From assembly GCF_026711005.1 (NCBI RefSeq), contig NZ_JAPPVJ010000001.1, positions 806,001-870,000 on the forward strand: a stretch of 64,000 bases of DNA. The letters are read 5' to 3'. The notes below the pieces were generated by a model. That model saw only the letters and a program-made list of their open reading frames with translations. It did no database searches and was not told the origin of the DNA. A program made the position numbers and the translations under genes. The DNA comes from Sphingobacterium sp. UT-1RO-CII-1 (GTDB taxonomy: Bacteria > Bacteroidota > Bacteroidia > Sphingobacteriales > Sphingobacteriaceae). Positions 45,661 through 53,532 of this stretch are shown here, one piece after another. How positions within the stretch are numbered: the first letter of the stretch is position 1; each line of letters opens with the position of its first letter.

Positions 45661-46481
45661 AAGAAGTCTTTTTAGAGCTATTCCTCACTATACATGGAAT
45701 AGGAGCTGCTTCCGGTATTATAAATTATAATAATGAGCTAAAAATCATAGCTGATGATAGTAATTTCTTATATAGCTATCACTTAGATAAAAAAGATATC
45801 CAAAAAACTTTATTAAGAAACAGTGGTATAAATGAATATATTCCTAAAAATGATAAACCTGATTTCGAATCTATTGTCGAAATAAATGATACGCTATACA
45901 TATTTGGTTCGGGTTCTTCTACAGATCGAAATCAGCTAATTAAATATAATCCTAACAAGGAAATGCTTGAAGAGGTTGATCTTTCATCTATTTATAAAGA
46001 GATGAAAGATAAATTTGACATCGCCCAACCTGACTTTAATATAGAAGGTGCAGTTTCGATTGCTAACGATATTTTACTATTCAATAGAGGAAATGGACCT
46101 GCACAAAAAAATGGAATTTTCAAGCTAGACAGTAAGACCTTACACCCCTATTCTTTTACTCCCGTTGAGTTACCTTGTATAGACGGCGTTCCAACAGGGT
46201 TCACAGACGCTGTATATACCGATGATAAAATATATTTCATTGCGGCCGCAGAGGATATAGCATCTACATATCTAGACGGAGAAGTTAAGGGATCAATAAT
46301 AGGCTGTTTAAACACATACACATTGAGTTTAGATTTTACAAAGCTTCTCTCCAAGAAACATAAGTTCGAAGGAATAGCTGTCTTTAAAAAAGCACATTCC
46401 GAAACCACCTTTATACTTTGTGAAGATAATGACGATGACAATAAAAACGCCAACCTTTATAAATTAAAGCTTACTTTATAA
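45657..46481 (+). CDS. Beta-propeller-like protein (DUF6929-like)
   Basis: The 274-residue protein starts within the stop of truC. It has no obvious signal peptide. Repeated blocks such as IYNNELKIIADDSNFLYSY-type strands, PDFESIVEINDTLYIFGSGS, FNIEGAVSIANDILLFNRGN and FEGIAVFKKAHSETTFILCEDND suggest a propeller. The spaced FES/IEG/FEG motifs with Glu recall DUF6929 or SdiA-regulated-type proteins. Function is unknown. Confidence 0.65.
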   Translation: MKEVFLELFLTIHGIGAASGIINYNNELKIIADDSNFLYSYHLDKKDIQKTLLRNSGINEYIPKNDKPDFESIVEINDTLYIFGSGSSTDRNQLIKYNPNKEMLEEVDLSSIYKEMKDKFDIAQPDFNIEGAVSIANDILLFNRGNGPAQKNGIFKLDSKTLHPYSFTPVELPCIDGVPTGFTDAVYTDDKIYFIAAAEDIASTYLDGEVKGSIIGCLNTYTLSLDFTKLLSKKHKFEGIAVFKKAHSETTFILCEDNDDDNKNANLYKLKLTL

Positions 46482-46560
46482 GATTATAAGTATCATAAAA
46501 TACAGGCTGTAAATGGTCTTATTTTTGTTATTTTTGGAAAAATTTGATTTATCAACTGTT

Positions 46561-47643
46561 ATGATTAAAAACACTGTACTATCCGAACAACATATTGCAT
46601 TAGGCGCCAAAATGGTTCCTTTTGCTGGCTTTAATATGCCTGTTCAGTATTCTGGCATAAATGATGAACATGAAACGGTCCGCAATGCCGTAGGTGTATT
46701 CGATGTCAGCCACATGGGTGAGTTTATCTTAAAAGGAGAAAATGCCTTGGACCTGATCCAACGTATCTCCTCGAATGATGCTTCCAAACTTCTTGATGGA
46801 AAAGTACAATATGCCTATATACCAAACGAAAATGGCGGTATTGTAGATGATTTCTTAATTTATCGTATCGATGCTACAACCTATTTTTTGGTCGTTAACG
46901 CATCAAATATTGAAAAAGATTGGAATTGGATCAGTAAACACAACACTGACAATGTCGAAATGATTGACATTTCTAATAAAACTTCATTATTTGCTGTTCA
47001 AGGACCAAAAGCCGCGGAAGCATTGCAATCCTTAACCGACATCGAATTAGCATCAATGGGATACTATACTTTCGAAAAAGGTACTTTTGCAGGTGTAGAA
47101 AATGTATTAATCTCAGCTACAGGTTATACTGGTGCTGGAGGCTTTGAAGTTTACGTCGCTAATGAAGACGCTAAAAAGGTATGGGATGCTATTTTTGAGG
47201 CCGGAGCCTCTTATGGTATTAAACCAATTGGTTTAGGAGCACGAGATACCCTACGATTAGAAATGGGGTTCTGCTTATATGGAAATGATATTGATGATAA
47301 CACATCCCCTTTCGAAGCTGGCCTAGGTTGGGTTACAAAATTCAACAAAGATTTCATAAATAGTGAGAATCTAAAAGCCGAAAAAGAAAAAGGTTTATCT
47401 AAAAAATTAGTTGGTTTTGAAATGATCGATAGAGGTATTCCTCGTCATGGCTACGATATTGTTAATGCTGGAGGAGTAAAAATTGGCCGTGTCACATCTG
47501 GTACACAATCGCCAACCTTAAAGAAATCAATCGGATTAGGCTATGTTGATCTTGATTACTCCAAAGATGGCACTGAGATATTTATTTCCATTAGAAATAA
47601 TGCTGTAAAAGCGGTAGTAAAAAAGCCACCTTTTGTTAAATAA
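46561..47643 (+). CDS. gcvT: Aminomethyltransferase, glycine cleavage T protein
   Basis: The 360-residue T protein transfers the methylene from aminomethyl-lipoyl GcvH to tetrahydrofolate and releases ammonia. It shows [33 protein letters not shown] (with the catalytic Asp), [13 protein letters not shown] and [20 protein letters not shown] start at the ATG at 46561 because a longer frame to 46513 adds a hydrophobic stretch absent in homologues. Two TATTTTTG elements (46520-46527, 46529-46536) lie just upstream and could be its promoter. gcvP is 11 kb away on the other strand. Confidence 0.96.
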   Translation: MIKNTVLSEQHIALGAKMVPFAGFNMPVQYSGINDEHETVRNAVGVFDVSHMGEFILKGENALDLIQRISSNDASKLLDGKVQYAYIPNENGGIVDDFLIYRIDATTYFLVVNASNIEKDWNWISKHNTDNVEMIDISNKTSLFAVQGPKAAEALQSLTDIELASMGYYTFEKGTFAGVENVLISATGYTGAGGFEVYVANEDAKKVWDAIFEAGASYGIKPIGLGARDTLRLEMGFCLYGNDIDDNTSPFEAGLGWVTKFNKDFINSENLKAEKEKGLSKKLVGFEMIDRGIPRHGYDIVNAGGVKIGRVTSGTQSPTLKKSIGLGYVDLDYSKDGTEIFISIRNNAVKAVVKKPPFVK

Positions 47644-47742
47644 GAAAGTATTTCATGGCTTCTTTAAAACGTTTCACGCAATACTATTGAAACATATCCG
47701 CCATGAATAAATCAAATTGCTTCATAAAAGAATAAACAGATG

Positions 47743-47780
47743 AAAAAAAGGAGTTAAGTTTTCTACTTAACTCCTTTTTT
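47743..47780. terminator. Bidirectional terminator over the end of a small membrane-protein gene
   Basis: AAAAAAAGGAGTTAAGT (47743-47759) pairs with ACTTAACTCCTTTTTT (47765-47780). The TAG stop of the - strand gene at 47763 lies in the loop. On the + strand it can end the gcvT transcript. Confidence 0.9.
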
Positions 47781-47981
47781 ATTACTCGATATTTTAGACT
47801 TATTAGAGTTGCTCTTGACAACCTTAAGCAAAACCACCTTAAAGTATACCATTACAACCAATAAGGCTATAGAGATAAATAAATAAACTTGGTTACCTGC
47901 CTGAAAAGACATAATTGCACTATATACAATAAATGCAATAGCAAAATTTAATACAACATTTAAAATAAAATATTTTGTCAT
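47763..47981 (-). CDS. Small two-helix membrane protein
   Basis: The 72-residue protein has two membrane helices (YFILNVVLNFAIAFIVYSAI and YLFISIALLVVMVYFKVVLL) and a basic tail rich in S, N and K. It resembles a Sphingobacteriaceae family I recall as DUF6358, with low certainty. It overlaps the upstream gene by 4 bp. Its last codons form one arm of a terminator. Confidence 0.7.
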   Translation of the reverse strand: MTKYFILNVVLNFAIAFIVYSAIMSFQAGNQVYLFISIALLVVMVYFKVVLLKVVKSNSNKSKISSNKKGVK

Positions 47982-48283
47982 TTTTTACTTTTATCTACAA
48001 GTACTATTACCTTATCTCTTATTAAAAAAAAGTAAATTACACCTGCTATTATATTACCAAATATGATGAAAACAATCAATAAAATCCGTTCTAAATTTGT
48101 CAGTTTCGTAGATAGCATAACTTCCCTAAATACCAAAACAACCCAAATCAAAGAGATTAACAACGCTATACTGATTAACATATCAGCAAAGCCTACTTTC
48201 AAGATCTTAAAGAAAATTGCAAATATATAGAACCCCAAACTAAAGAAAAAAGCTTGTCTAGTTTGATGTGTAAGATCTTTCAT
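47978..48283 (-). CDS. Small three-helix membrane protein
   Basis: The 101-residue protein has three membrane helices (about 12-30, 34-52, 66-90). The last, LLIVFIIFGNIIAGVIYFFLIRDK, resembles the PLDc_N module, though no phospholipase domain follows. It overlaps the next gene (ATGA), so they are translationally coupled. No function can be assigned. Confidence 0.7.
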   Translation of the reverse strand: MKDLTHQTRQAFFFSLGFYIFAIFFKILKVGFADMLISIALLISLIWVVLVFREVMLSTKLTNLERILLIVFIIFGNIIAGVIYFFLIRDKVIVLVDKSKK

Positions 48284-48336
48284 GCTATAAAAATACGAAT
48301 ATTTTTGATTTACACCTGCTCTTATGCCTTTAAGAA

Positions 48337-48372
48337 AATAGCCGTGAATTCTTACAGAAAAACACGGCTATT
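48337..48372 (-). terminator. Terminator after glutamate dehydrogenase
   Basis: AATAGCCGTG (48337-48346) pairs with CACGGCTATT (48363-48372). It lies 25 nt after the dehydrogenase stop, with TTTTC following on the - strand. Confidence 0.8.
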
Positions 48373-48396
48373 AAATAGTCATATTAATATTAACCG

Positions 48397-49821
48397 CTAT
48401 GGAAATATACCTCTTTGTTCATAGGTTATGCCCACTTTATTAATTGCACAATAAAATGCAGCAGTGCGCAAATCTTCAACACCTTCAACTGTATTATAAA
48501 TTTCTCGCAATTCATTATACGAATCAATCATTGTATCTTCCAAGCCTGAATGCACCAAGTCAACTTCTTCAGGCCCTCTCAACACCGTTTTACGCTCAAG
48601 CTCAGATACTTTTCTTCCAGTCGTCGTTTCAATAATACCAATTAATTCTTGGTACATGTTTTCACTAAATCTTTTTTCAAGACGACCATACTTAACATGA
48701 CTCAGGTTTTTAAGCCATTCAAAATAAGAAACAGTTACACCTCCAGCATTCAAATATATATCTGGAATAACCAGCACACCTTTCCTATTTAAAATTACAT
48801 CCGCCTCTGCAGTTAAAGGACCATTAGCTGCCTCACCAATGATTTTTGCCTGAATTTTATCCGCATTTTCTTTATGCACGACACTTTCCAATGCCGCAGG
48901 AATTAAAATATCACAAGGTAGTTCTAATCCTTCAGCTGGGTTTACGTAATTAACAGCCTCAGGAAAATTCAAAATACCTCCTGTTATTTGCCTATGGGCT
49001 TGAACTGCATTTAAATCAAGACCTTGTTCATTATAAATAGCCCCATCATACTCTATCAAACCGACTAATATAGCTCCTGCTTCCTCAAAATATTTAGCCG
49101 TATGGTATCCAACATTCCCAAGGCCCTGAACAATAACCCTCTTTCCTTCTATCCCCGTAGTTAAACCAAGCTTATCCATATCCTCTTTGAAAGAGCAAGC
49201 TTCACGTACACCAAAAAAAACACCTAACCCCGTTGCCTCCGTTCTACCATTAACACCTCCTTGCGATATTGGCTTCCCTGTAACACAAGCTTGAGCATCA
49301 ATATCATTAGGATTTAAGGATGCATAAGTATCCATGATCCAACTCATTTCTCTTGAACTTGTTCCATAGTCCGGAGCAGGAACATCAATGCCTGGTCCAA
49401 TAAAGTTCTTCTTACACAGCTCAGCGGTATATCTTCTAGTTATTTTTTCAAGATCTTCAACTGCGTATTTTTTAGAGTCTATTTTTACCCCCCCCTTACC
49501 GCCTCCAAATGGTACGTTAACAATTGCACATTTATAGGTCATTAAAGCCGCCAAAGCCATTACCTCCTCTTGATCAACCTCCATACTAAACCTAATACCA
49601 CCTTTACAAGGTGATTGATGATGCGAATGCTGAACTCTATATGCCTCTATCACTTCAAGCTTTCCTGCTATTTTCACGGGAAACTTGATCTTCAAAATAG
49701 AATCACAGGTTTTGATCTGTTCCAAAATTCCATCGTCAAAACGTGTCAACTTTGCTGCCTTATCAAAATTACTTTGGACGCTTTCAAAAAAGCTTAAATT
49801 CTTTTTACTTGGGTCTTCCAT
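48397..49821 (-). CDS. Glu/Leu/Phe/Val dehydrogenase (glutamate dehydrogenase type)
   Basis: The 474-residue NAD(P)-dependent amino-acid dehydrogenase most likely makes 2-oxoglutarate and ammonia from glutamate. The substrate lysine is in VPFGGGKGGVKIDSKKY. Catalytic Asp is in GPGIDVPAPDYGTSSREMSWI. The Rossmann motif VQGLGNVGYHTAKYF is at about 228. A C-terminal extension of about 50 residues (FYCAINKVGITYEQRGIFP) is typical of the Bacteroidota form. The gene stands alone. Confidence 0.93.
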   Translation of the reverse strand: MEDPSKKNLSFFESVQSNFDKAAKLTRFDDGILEQIKTCDSILKIKFPVKIAGKLEVIEAYRVQHSHHQSPCKGGIRFSMEVDQEEVMALAALMTYKCAIVNVPFGGGKGGVKIDSKKYAVEDLEKITRRYTAELCKKNFIGPGIDVPAPDYGTSSREMSWIMDTYASLNPNDIDAQACVTGKPISQGGVNGRTEATGLGVFFGVREACSFKEDMDKLGLTTGIEGKRVIVQGLGNVGYHTAKYFEEAGAILVGLIEYDGAIYNEQGLDLNAVQAHRQITGGILNFPEAVNYVNPAEGLELPCDILIPAALESVVHKENADKIQAKIIGEAANGPLTAEADVILNRKGVLVIPDIYLNAGGVTVSYFEWLKNLSHVKYGRLEKRFSENMYQELIGIIETTTGRKVSELERKTVLRGPEEVDLVHSGLEDTMIDSYNELREIYNTVEGVEDLRTAAFYCAINKVGITYEQRGIFP

Positions 49822-49970
49822 ATACAGGTACTTGCTTTTTTTAGGTTGATTATACTATATACAAATATTTAAATTATTTTTTACGGCACACGGCTACAGG
49901 AGACCCTATTCGTTAGGCTCCAGTTTAATTGTTGTCTACAAAAAGAAAATAGGTTGATTAACCTTTACTA

Positions 49971-50285
49971 CTAATAGACGTCTATACTTGGGTCTATCTC
50001 TTCTTTCCATGCTACAATACCACCTTTAAGATTAGCTAAGTTGCTAAACCCTTGCTGTTCTAACAATAAAATAGCTTGGGCACTTCTTTTTCCACTACGG
50101 CACTGCACAATTACTGGCTTATCCTTTGCTACTTTATCAACTTCGATAAGAAGACCGCCTAAAGGAATATTTAGACCATTAAGATGAGATACCTCATATT
50201 CAAAAGATTCACGAACATCAATTAATTGAAAATCATCTTTATTCTCAATCATGTTTTTCAATTCTTGAACAGTCACTTCTTTCAT
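49971..50285 (-). CDS. Single-domain rhodanese
   Basis: The 104-residue rhodanese-like sulfurtransferase has the active-site Cys62 in VIVQCRSGKRSAQA and the family start LIDVRESFEYEVSHLNG. All of the domain is present and there is no signal peptide, so it acts in the cytoplasm. Its sulfur acceptor is unknown. Confidence 0.93.
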   Translation of the reverse strand: MKEVTVQELKNMIENKDDFQLIDVRESFEYEVSHLNGLNIPLGGLLIEVDKVAKDKPVIVQCRSGKRSAQAILLLEQQGFSNLANLKGGIVAWKEEIDPSIDVY

Positions 50286-50617
50286 AATTTTCTATTAATT
50301 TATCAAATATACTATTTTTTTTTCAACAAAACTTACAAATAAATGCTATATACATAAAAACAATAATTTTCTACGTCTGGACTTTAACTTTAAATGGTCA
50401 CATGGAATAATCTGATTATTGTTATCAAGAAACTTTATGGTGAATAAATATGTCTGCTCTTCGTTCTCATTCTTGTTTCTATAACCTCTACTACATGGAT
50501 ATTGCACAAGTAATAATAATACCTGAAAACTATTATAAAATAAACCAATTTTAAAGCTTTACCTCTTTCAAAATTCAAAAATGCCAAGAAAAATGAACCA
50601 GGTTTCCATCTGCTTTA
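50286..50617. other. 332-bp intergenic region
   Basis: This region lies between two - strand genes and is mostly AT-rich. A - strand frame (50346-50507, GTG start, 53 codons) encodes a K/N/R-rich peptide ending in KLKSRRRKLLFLCI. It has no recognised match and no clear start signal. Otherwise it should hold the rhodanese promoter. Confidence 0.5.
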
Positions 50618-51109
50618 TTATAAACTGATTTTTTTTCTCATTATAAAATCATTTAAAACAAACTCATGGTAAGGAATGTCTATGGATTTAAAAACCTCAA
50701 AACCTTGCCGCAAATAAAAAAAATAAGCTTTATTATTTCTATTCACATTAAGTTCTAAAATATTTAATCTATTGGTGCAGGCGATACTTTCTGCAAAATC
50801 AATAAATTTCTTGCCTAAGCCCAAACCTTGCGAATCAGGTCTTAAATATAATTTTTCAATACGCATAATATTTTCCCCTGGCATAAGCGCAATAAACCCT
50901 AACGACACCGAATTTTCCTTAAAACGAATAAAGTAAAACTCTTGACCAGAATATATAGCATCAAAAATACCTTTCTCAGAATAAGAGCTTTTTAACATAA
51001 AATCAATCTGATTCTGCGATAATATATTTGCATATGCAACAGCCCAACTCTCGTAAGCAATCTCCGAAATTTCTTTCCAATCATCAGTTGTTGCCTTCAA
51101 AAAAAACAT
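50618..51109 (-). CDS. GNAT-family N-acetyltransferase
   Basis: The 163-residue GCN5-related acetyltransferase has acetyl-CoA motif A in IEKLYLRPDSQGLGLGKKFIDFAE and motif B in NKAYFFYLRQGFEVF. Its substrate is unknown. The start codon overlaps the stop of the upstream gene (TAATG), so the two are co-translated. Confidence 0.9.
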   Translation of the reverse strand: MFFLKATTDDWKEISEIAYESWAVAYANILSQNQIDFMLKSSYSEKGIFDAIYSGQEFYFIRFKENSVSLGFIALMPGENIMRIEKLYLRPDSQGLGLGKKFIDFAESIACTNRLNILELNVNRNNKAYFFYLRQGFEVFKSIDIPYHEFVLNDFIMRKKISL

Positions 51110-51672
51110 TACAATACTTCTCCTATACTTACAAATCCTTCGCTATTAAACTCCAGGTGAACAAAACCATCAGAAACCGACACAAATTCATCTGCTTTAA
51201 TACGATGTAAACCAACTAATGACTTTAAATACTTTTCTTTCACCATAATCACCTCGCCCTTCGGCTTCCATTTTTTATAGTGCCCTTTTACAAAAACATA
51301 TCTTATCCCTTCTACAAAAACAACAATATTAATAAGTCTAGAAAATTCAAAAAAAACTTCCTCAACCTTATCGCTAATAATATTAACTGCTTTATAATTA
51401 TTAGATACTAAATACAATAATGCGTCTTGTAAGAAAGACTGGCTTACGCCTACCTTCTTAATACTGTCCTGTTCATACAAAGTGCGCTCACCACCAAAAA
51501 CTACATCTACCTTTATACGTTCTACCAATAAAAAATCAACGAAATAGTCATTAGTCAATACCGAAGGACTCCACTCTAATAGCTGTCCTAAATATTCTGA
51601 ACCAAGTGAGTCTATGGAATTAAATAATAATGCCGGCTCTTGGTTTTCTCTTATAATATGATGTGAAGACAT
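51109..51672 (-). CDS. Degenerate thiamine-pyrophosphokinase-like protein
   Basis: The 187-residue protein has the overall layout of Bacteroidota thiamine pyrophosphokinase. The N-terminus is MSSHHIIRENQEPALL; LGQLLEWSPSVLTND follows, then IKVDVVFGGERT and a C-terminal beta domain starting near VKGHYKKWKPKGE. The Asp-rich catalytic motif (GDFDS-like after IKVD) is replaced by FGGERT, and other acidic residues are missing. It may therefore be non-catalytic or have a changed role. I assign the family from pattern and recall, not from an alignment. It is coupled to a GNAT gene by a TAATG overlap. Confidence 0.6.
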   Translation of the reverse strand: MSSHHIIRENQEPALLFNSIDSLGSEYLGQLLEWSPSVLTNDYFVDFLLVERIKVDVVFGGERTLYEQDSIKKVGVSQSFLQDALLYLVSNNYKAVNIISDKVEEVFFEFSRLINIVVFVEGIRYVFVKGHYKKWKPKGEVIMVKEKYLKSLVGLHRIKADEFVSVSDGFVHLEFNSEGFVSIGEVL

Positions 51673-51754
51673 AATGAAAAAACGAATATAATAATACAGC
51701 CCTAATGAAAGCTGATCAACACTTTACAATACCGCTTTGTAGAATAAGAACCAA

Positions 51755-52942
51755 TTAATCTAATTGGCGCAGTGTAATATAAGCCATTAAACCAATACTT
51801 AATTCCAACGCATCTTCATCAATATCAAACGTTGATGTATGCACGGCTGAACATATCCCTTTGTCTTTATTACCTGTTCCTAAACGGTAAAAACAAGCAT
51901 CTATCTCTTGTGAATAATATGCAAAATCTTCTGCCGCTGGCCATAAATCTAAATCCACCACATTTTCATTACCGAGATATTCTATAGCAAACCGCCTAAC
52001 TCGATCTGTCAAAACCGGTTCATTAATTAGAAACGGATAACCTTTTCTAATCTCAAAATCACAAACAGCCCCCATACTCTCCGCAATACCTTCTGCCATT
52101 TTCTTCATTTTTTGATGAGCTTTATTTCTCCATTCTTCATCAAATGTTCTAAAGGTTCCTTCTAAACTAACGACATCGGGCACCACATTGGTAGCTCCAA
52201 GCCCAATAATTTTACCCCAAGAAAGAACAGTTGGTATTCTCGGATCAGCGGTCCGGCTCACAATTTGTTGCAATGCTGTAATAATCTGTGCACTAATGGA
52301 AATAGGATCAATATTTTGATGTGGATGTGCCCCATGCCCACCTTTCCCCTTGATAGACATATATAACTCATCTGAAGAAGCCATATATTTCCCCAATCTA
52401 AACCCGACCTTTCCTACTTCTATAAAAGGCATGACATGTTGAGCTATAATTACCTCTGGTTTAGGACTTTCTAAAACTCCCTCTTTAATCATAATAGAAG
52501 CCCCGCCGGGTATCTTTTCTTCTGCGGGTTGAAAAATTAATTTCACTGTCCCTCCAAAGTCAGACTTTAATACTTGAAGTATTTTGGCTACTCCTAACAA
52601 TGAAGCTGTGTGCACATCATGCCCACAGGCATGCATAACCCCTTGTATTTTAGACCCATAACTACGACCCGGAACTTCTTGAATAGGAAGAGCATCCATA
52701 TCTGCTCTTAAGGCTAATACTTTATTTGATTTTTTTTCACCTTTAATCAAAGCAACAACACCCGTGTTAGCCATTTCTTCATAGCTTATACCGAGTGTGT
52801 CAAGTGTTTTTTTTACATATTTCGAAGTTTCATATTCTTCAAAAGACAATTCAGGATTACTATGTAAAACTCTTCTATGCTCAACTATCTCTGAAAAAAA
52901 AGATGAAGCTAAATTTCCAACCTGATCTTTAAGAATAGACAT
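51755..52942 (-). CDS. M20-family amidohydrolase
   Basis: The 395-residue enzyme of the M20D type (N-acyl-L-amino-acid amidohydrolase/IAA-amino-acid hydrolase-like) has metal ligands in MHACGHDVHTASLLG and FQPAEEKIPGGASIM. A central dimerisation domain contains GKGGHGAHPHQNIDPI, and AAEDFAYYSQEI is near the C-terminus. It would release free amino acids from acylated ones in the cytoplasm; the natural substrate is unknown. It starts 12 bp after the SPOR-domain gene, so they probably share a transcript. Confidence 0.93.
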   Translation of the reverse strand: MSILKDQVGNLASSFFSEIVEHRRVLHSNPELSFEEYETSKYVKKTLDTLGISYEEMANTGVVALIKGEKKSNKVLALRADMDALPIQEVPGRSYGSKIQGVMHACGHDVHTASLLGVAKILQVLKSDFGGTVKLIFQPAEEKIPGGASIMIKEGVLESPKPEVIIAQHVMPFIEVGKVGFRLGKYMASSDELYMSIKGKGGHGAHPHQNIDPISISAQIITALQQIVSRTADPRIPTVLSWGKIIGLGATNVVPDVVSLEGTFRTFDEEWRNKAHQKMKKMAEGIAESMGAVCDFEIRKGYPFLINEPVLTDRVRRFAIEYLGNENVVDLDLWPAAEDFAYYSQEIDACFYRLGTGNKDKGICSAVHTSTFDIDEDALELSIGLMAYITLRQLD

Positions 52943-52954
52943 CTTCTCTAATAT

Positions 52955-53407
52955 TTATTCGTAAACCCAAATATCCTCTGTAAACACAAAAACATTGTTG
53001 TATGCCGAACGTAATTCACGCATTAAATTCGTAGCTTCTCCTCGACTTCTAAAGTCTCCGACCTTTACCCTATAATTAGGTTCATCATATGTTAAATATG
53101 CGGAAATATCACTATAGGAATTCTGAAAACGAGCTTGTACGCTATTGGCTTCACTTCGGCTAGCACCAGAATAGATTTGCACCCTAAAACCCCGGGTTTT
53201 GACCCGTGCACCTGTCTTCTTTTCAATAGTTCTTGTCCCCAAGCTGACTATTTTAGGAGCTGCAGGATGAATATTATAGGCGGCCCTATATTCTTGCAAC
53301 AATGTTATCAAAGCGTCCTTTTCTACCTCAACCTCACCTGATTGAGCATGACAGAATGATATAGCTCCTGTGAAAATAAAGCCTAAAATAAATACTTTGT
53401 ACAACAT
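52955..53407 (-). CDS. Exported SPOR-domain protein
   Basis: The 150-residue protein has a signal peptide (FILGFIFTGAISFCHAQ) and a C-terminal SPOR domain (about 72-148, KTRGFRVQIYSGASRSEANSVQARF and YRVKVGDFRSRGEAT read as two blocks). SPOR domains bind glycan strands lacking stem peptides at division sites. It is small, with no extra catalytic domain. Confidence 0.9.
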   Translation of the reverse strand: MLYKVFILGFIFTGAISFCHAQSGEVEVEKDALITLLQEYRAAYNIHPAAPKIVSLGTRTIEKKTGARVKTRGFRVQIYSGASRSEANSVQARFQNSYSDISAYLTYDEPNYRVKVGDFRSRGEATNLMRELRSAYNNVFVFTEDIWVYE

Positions 53408-53492
53408 ATTGTAATCTTATTCAAACCGAAACTCCCTAAACTTTTCTCAAAAAACGAAAATAATCAGAGCACTATTGGTAATACAATTAAAC

Positions 53493-53526
53493 GACACTTA
53501 AAGTTTTAAAAAAAACTTTAAGTGTC
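53493..53526. terminator. Hairpin after secA
   Basis: GACACTTAAAGTTTT (53493-53507) pairs perfectly with AAAACTTTAAGTGTC (53512-53526). It lies 6 nt after the secA stop. The T run is better on the + strand, but position points to the secA transcript. Confidence 0.75.
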
Positions 53527-53532
53527 ACTTTT

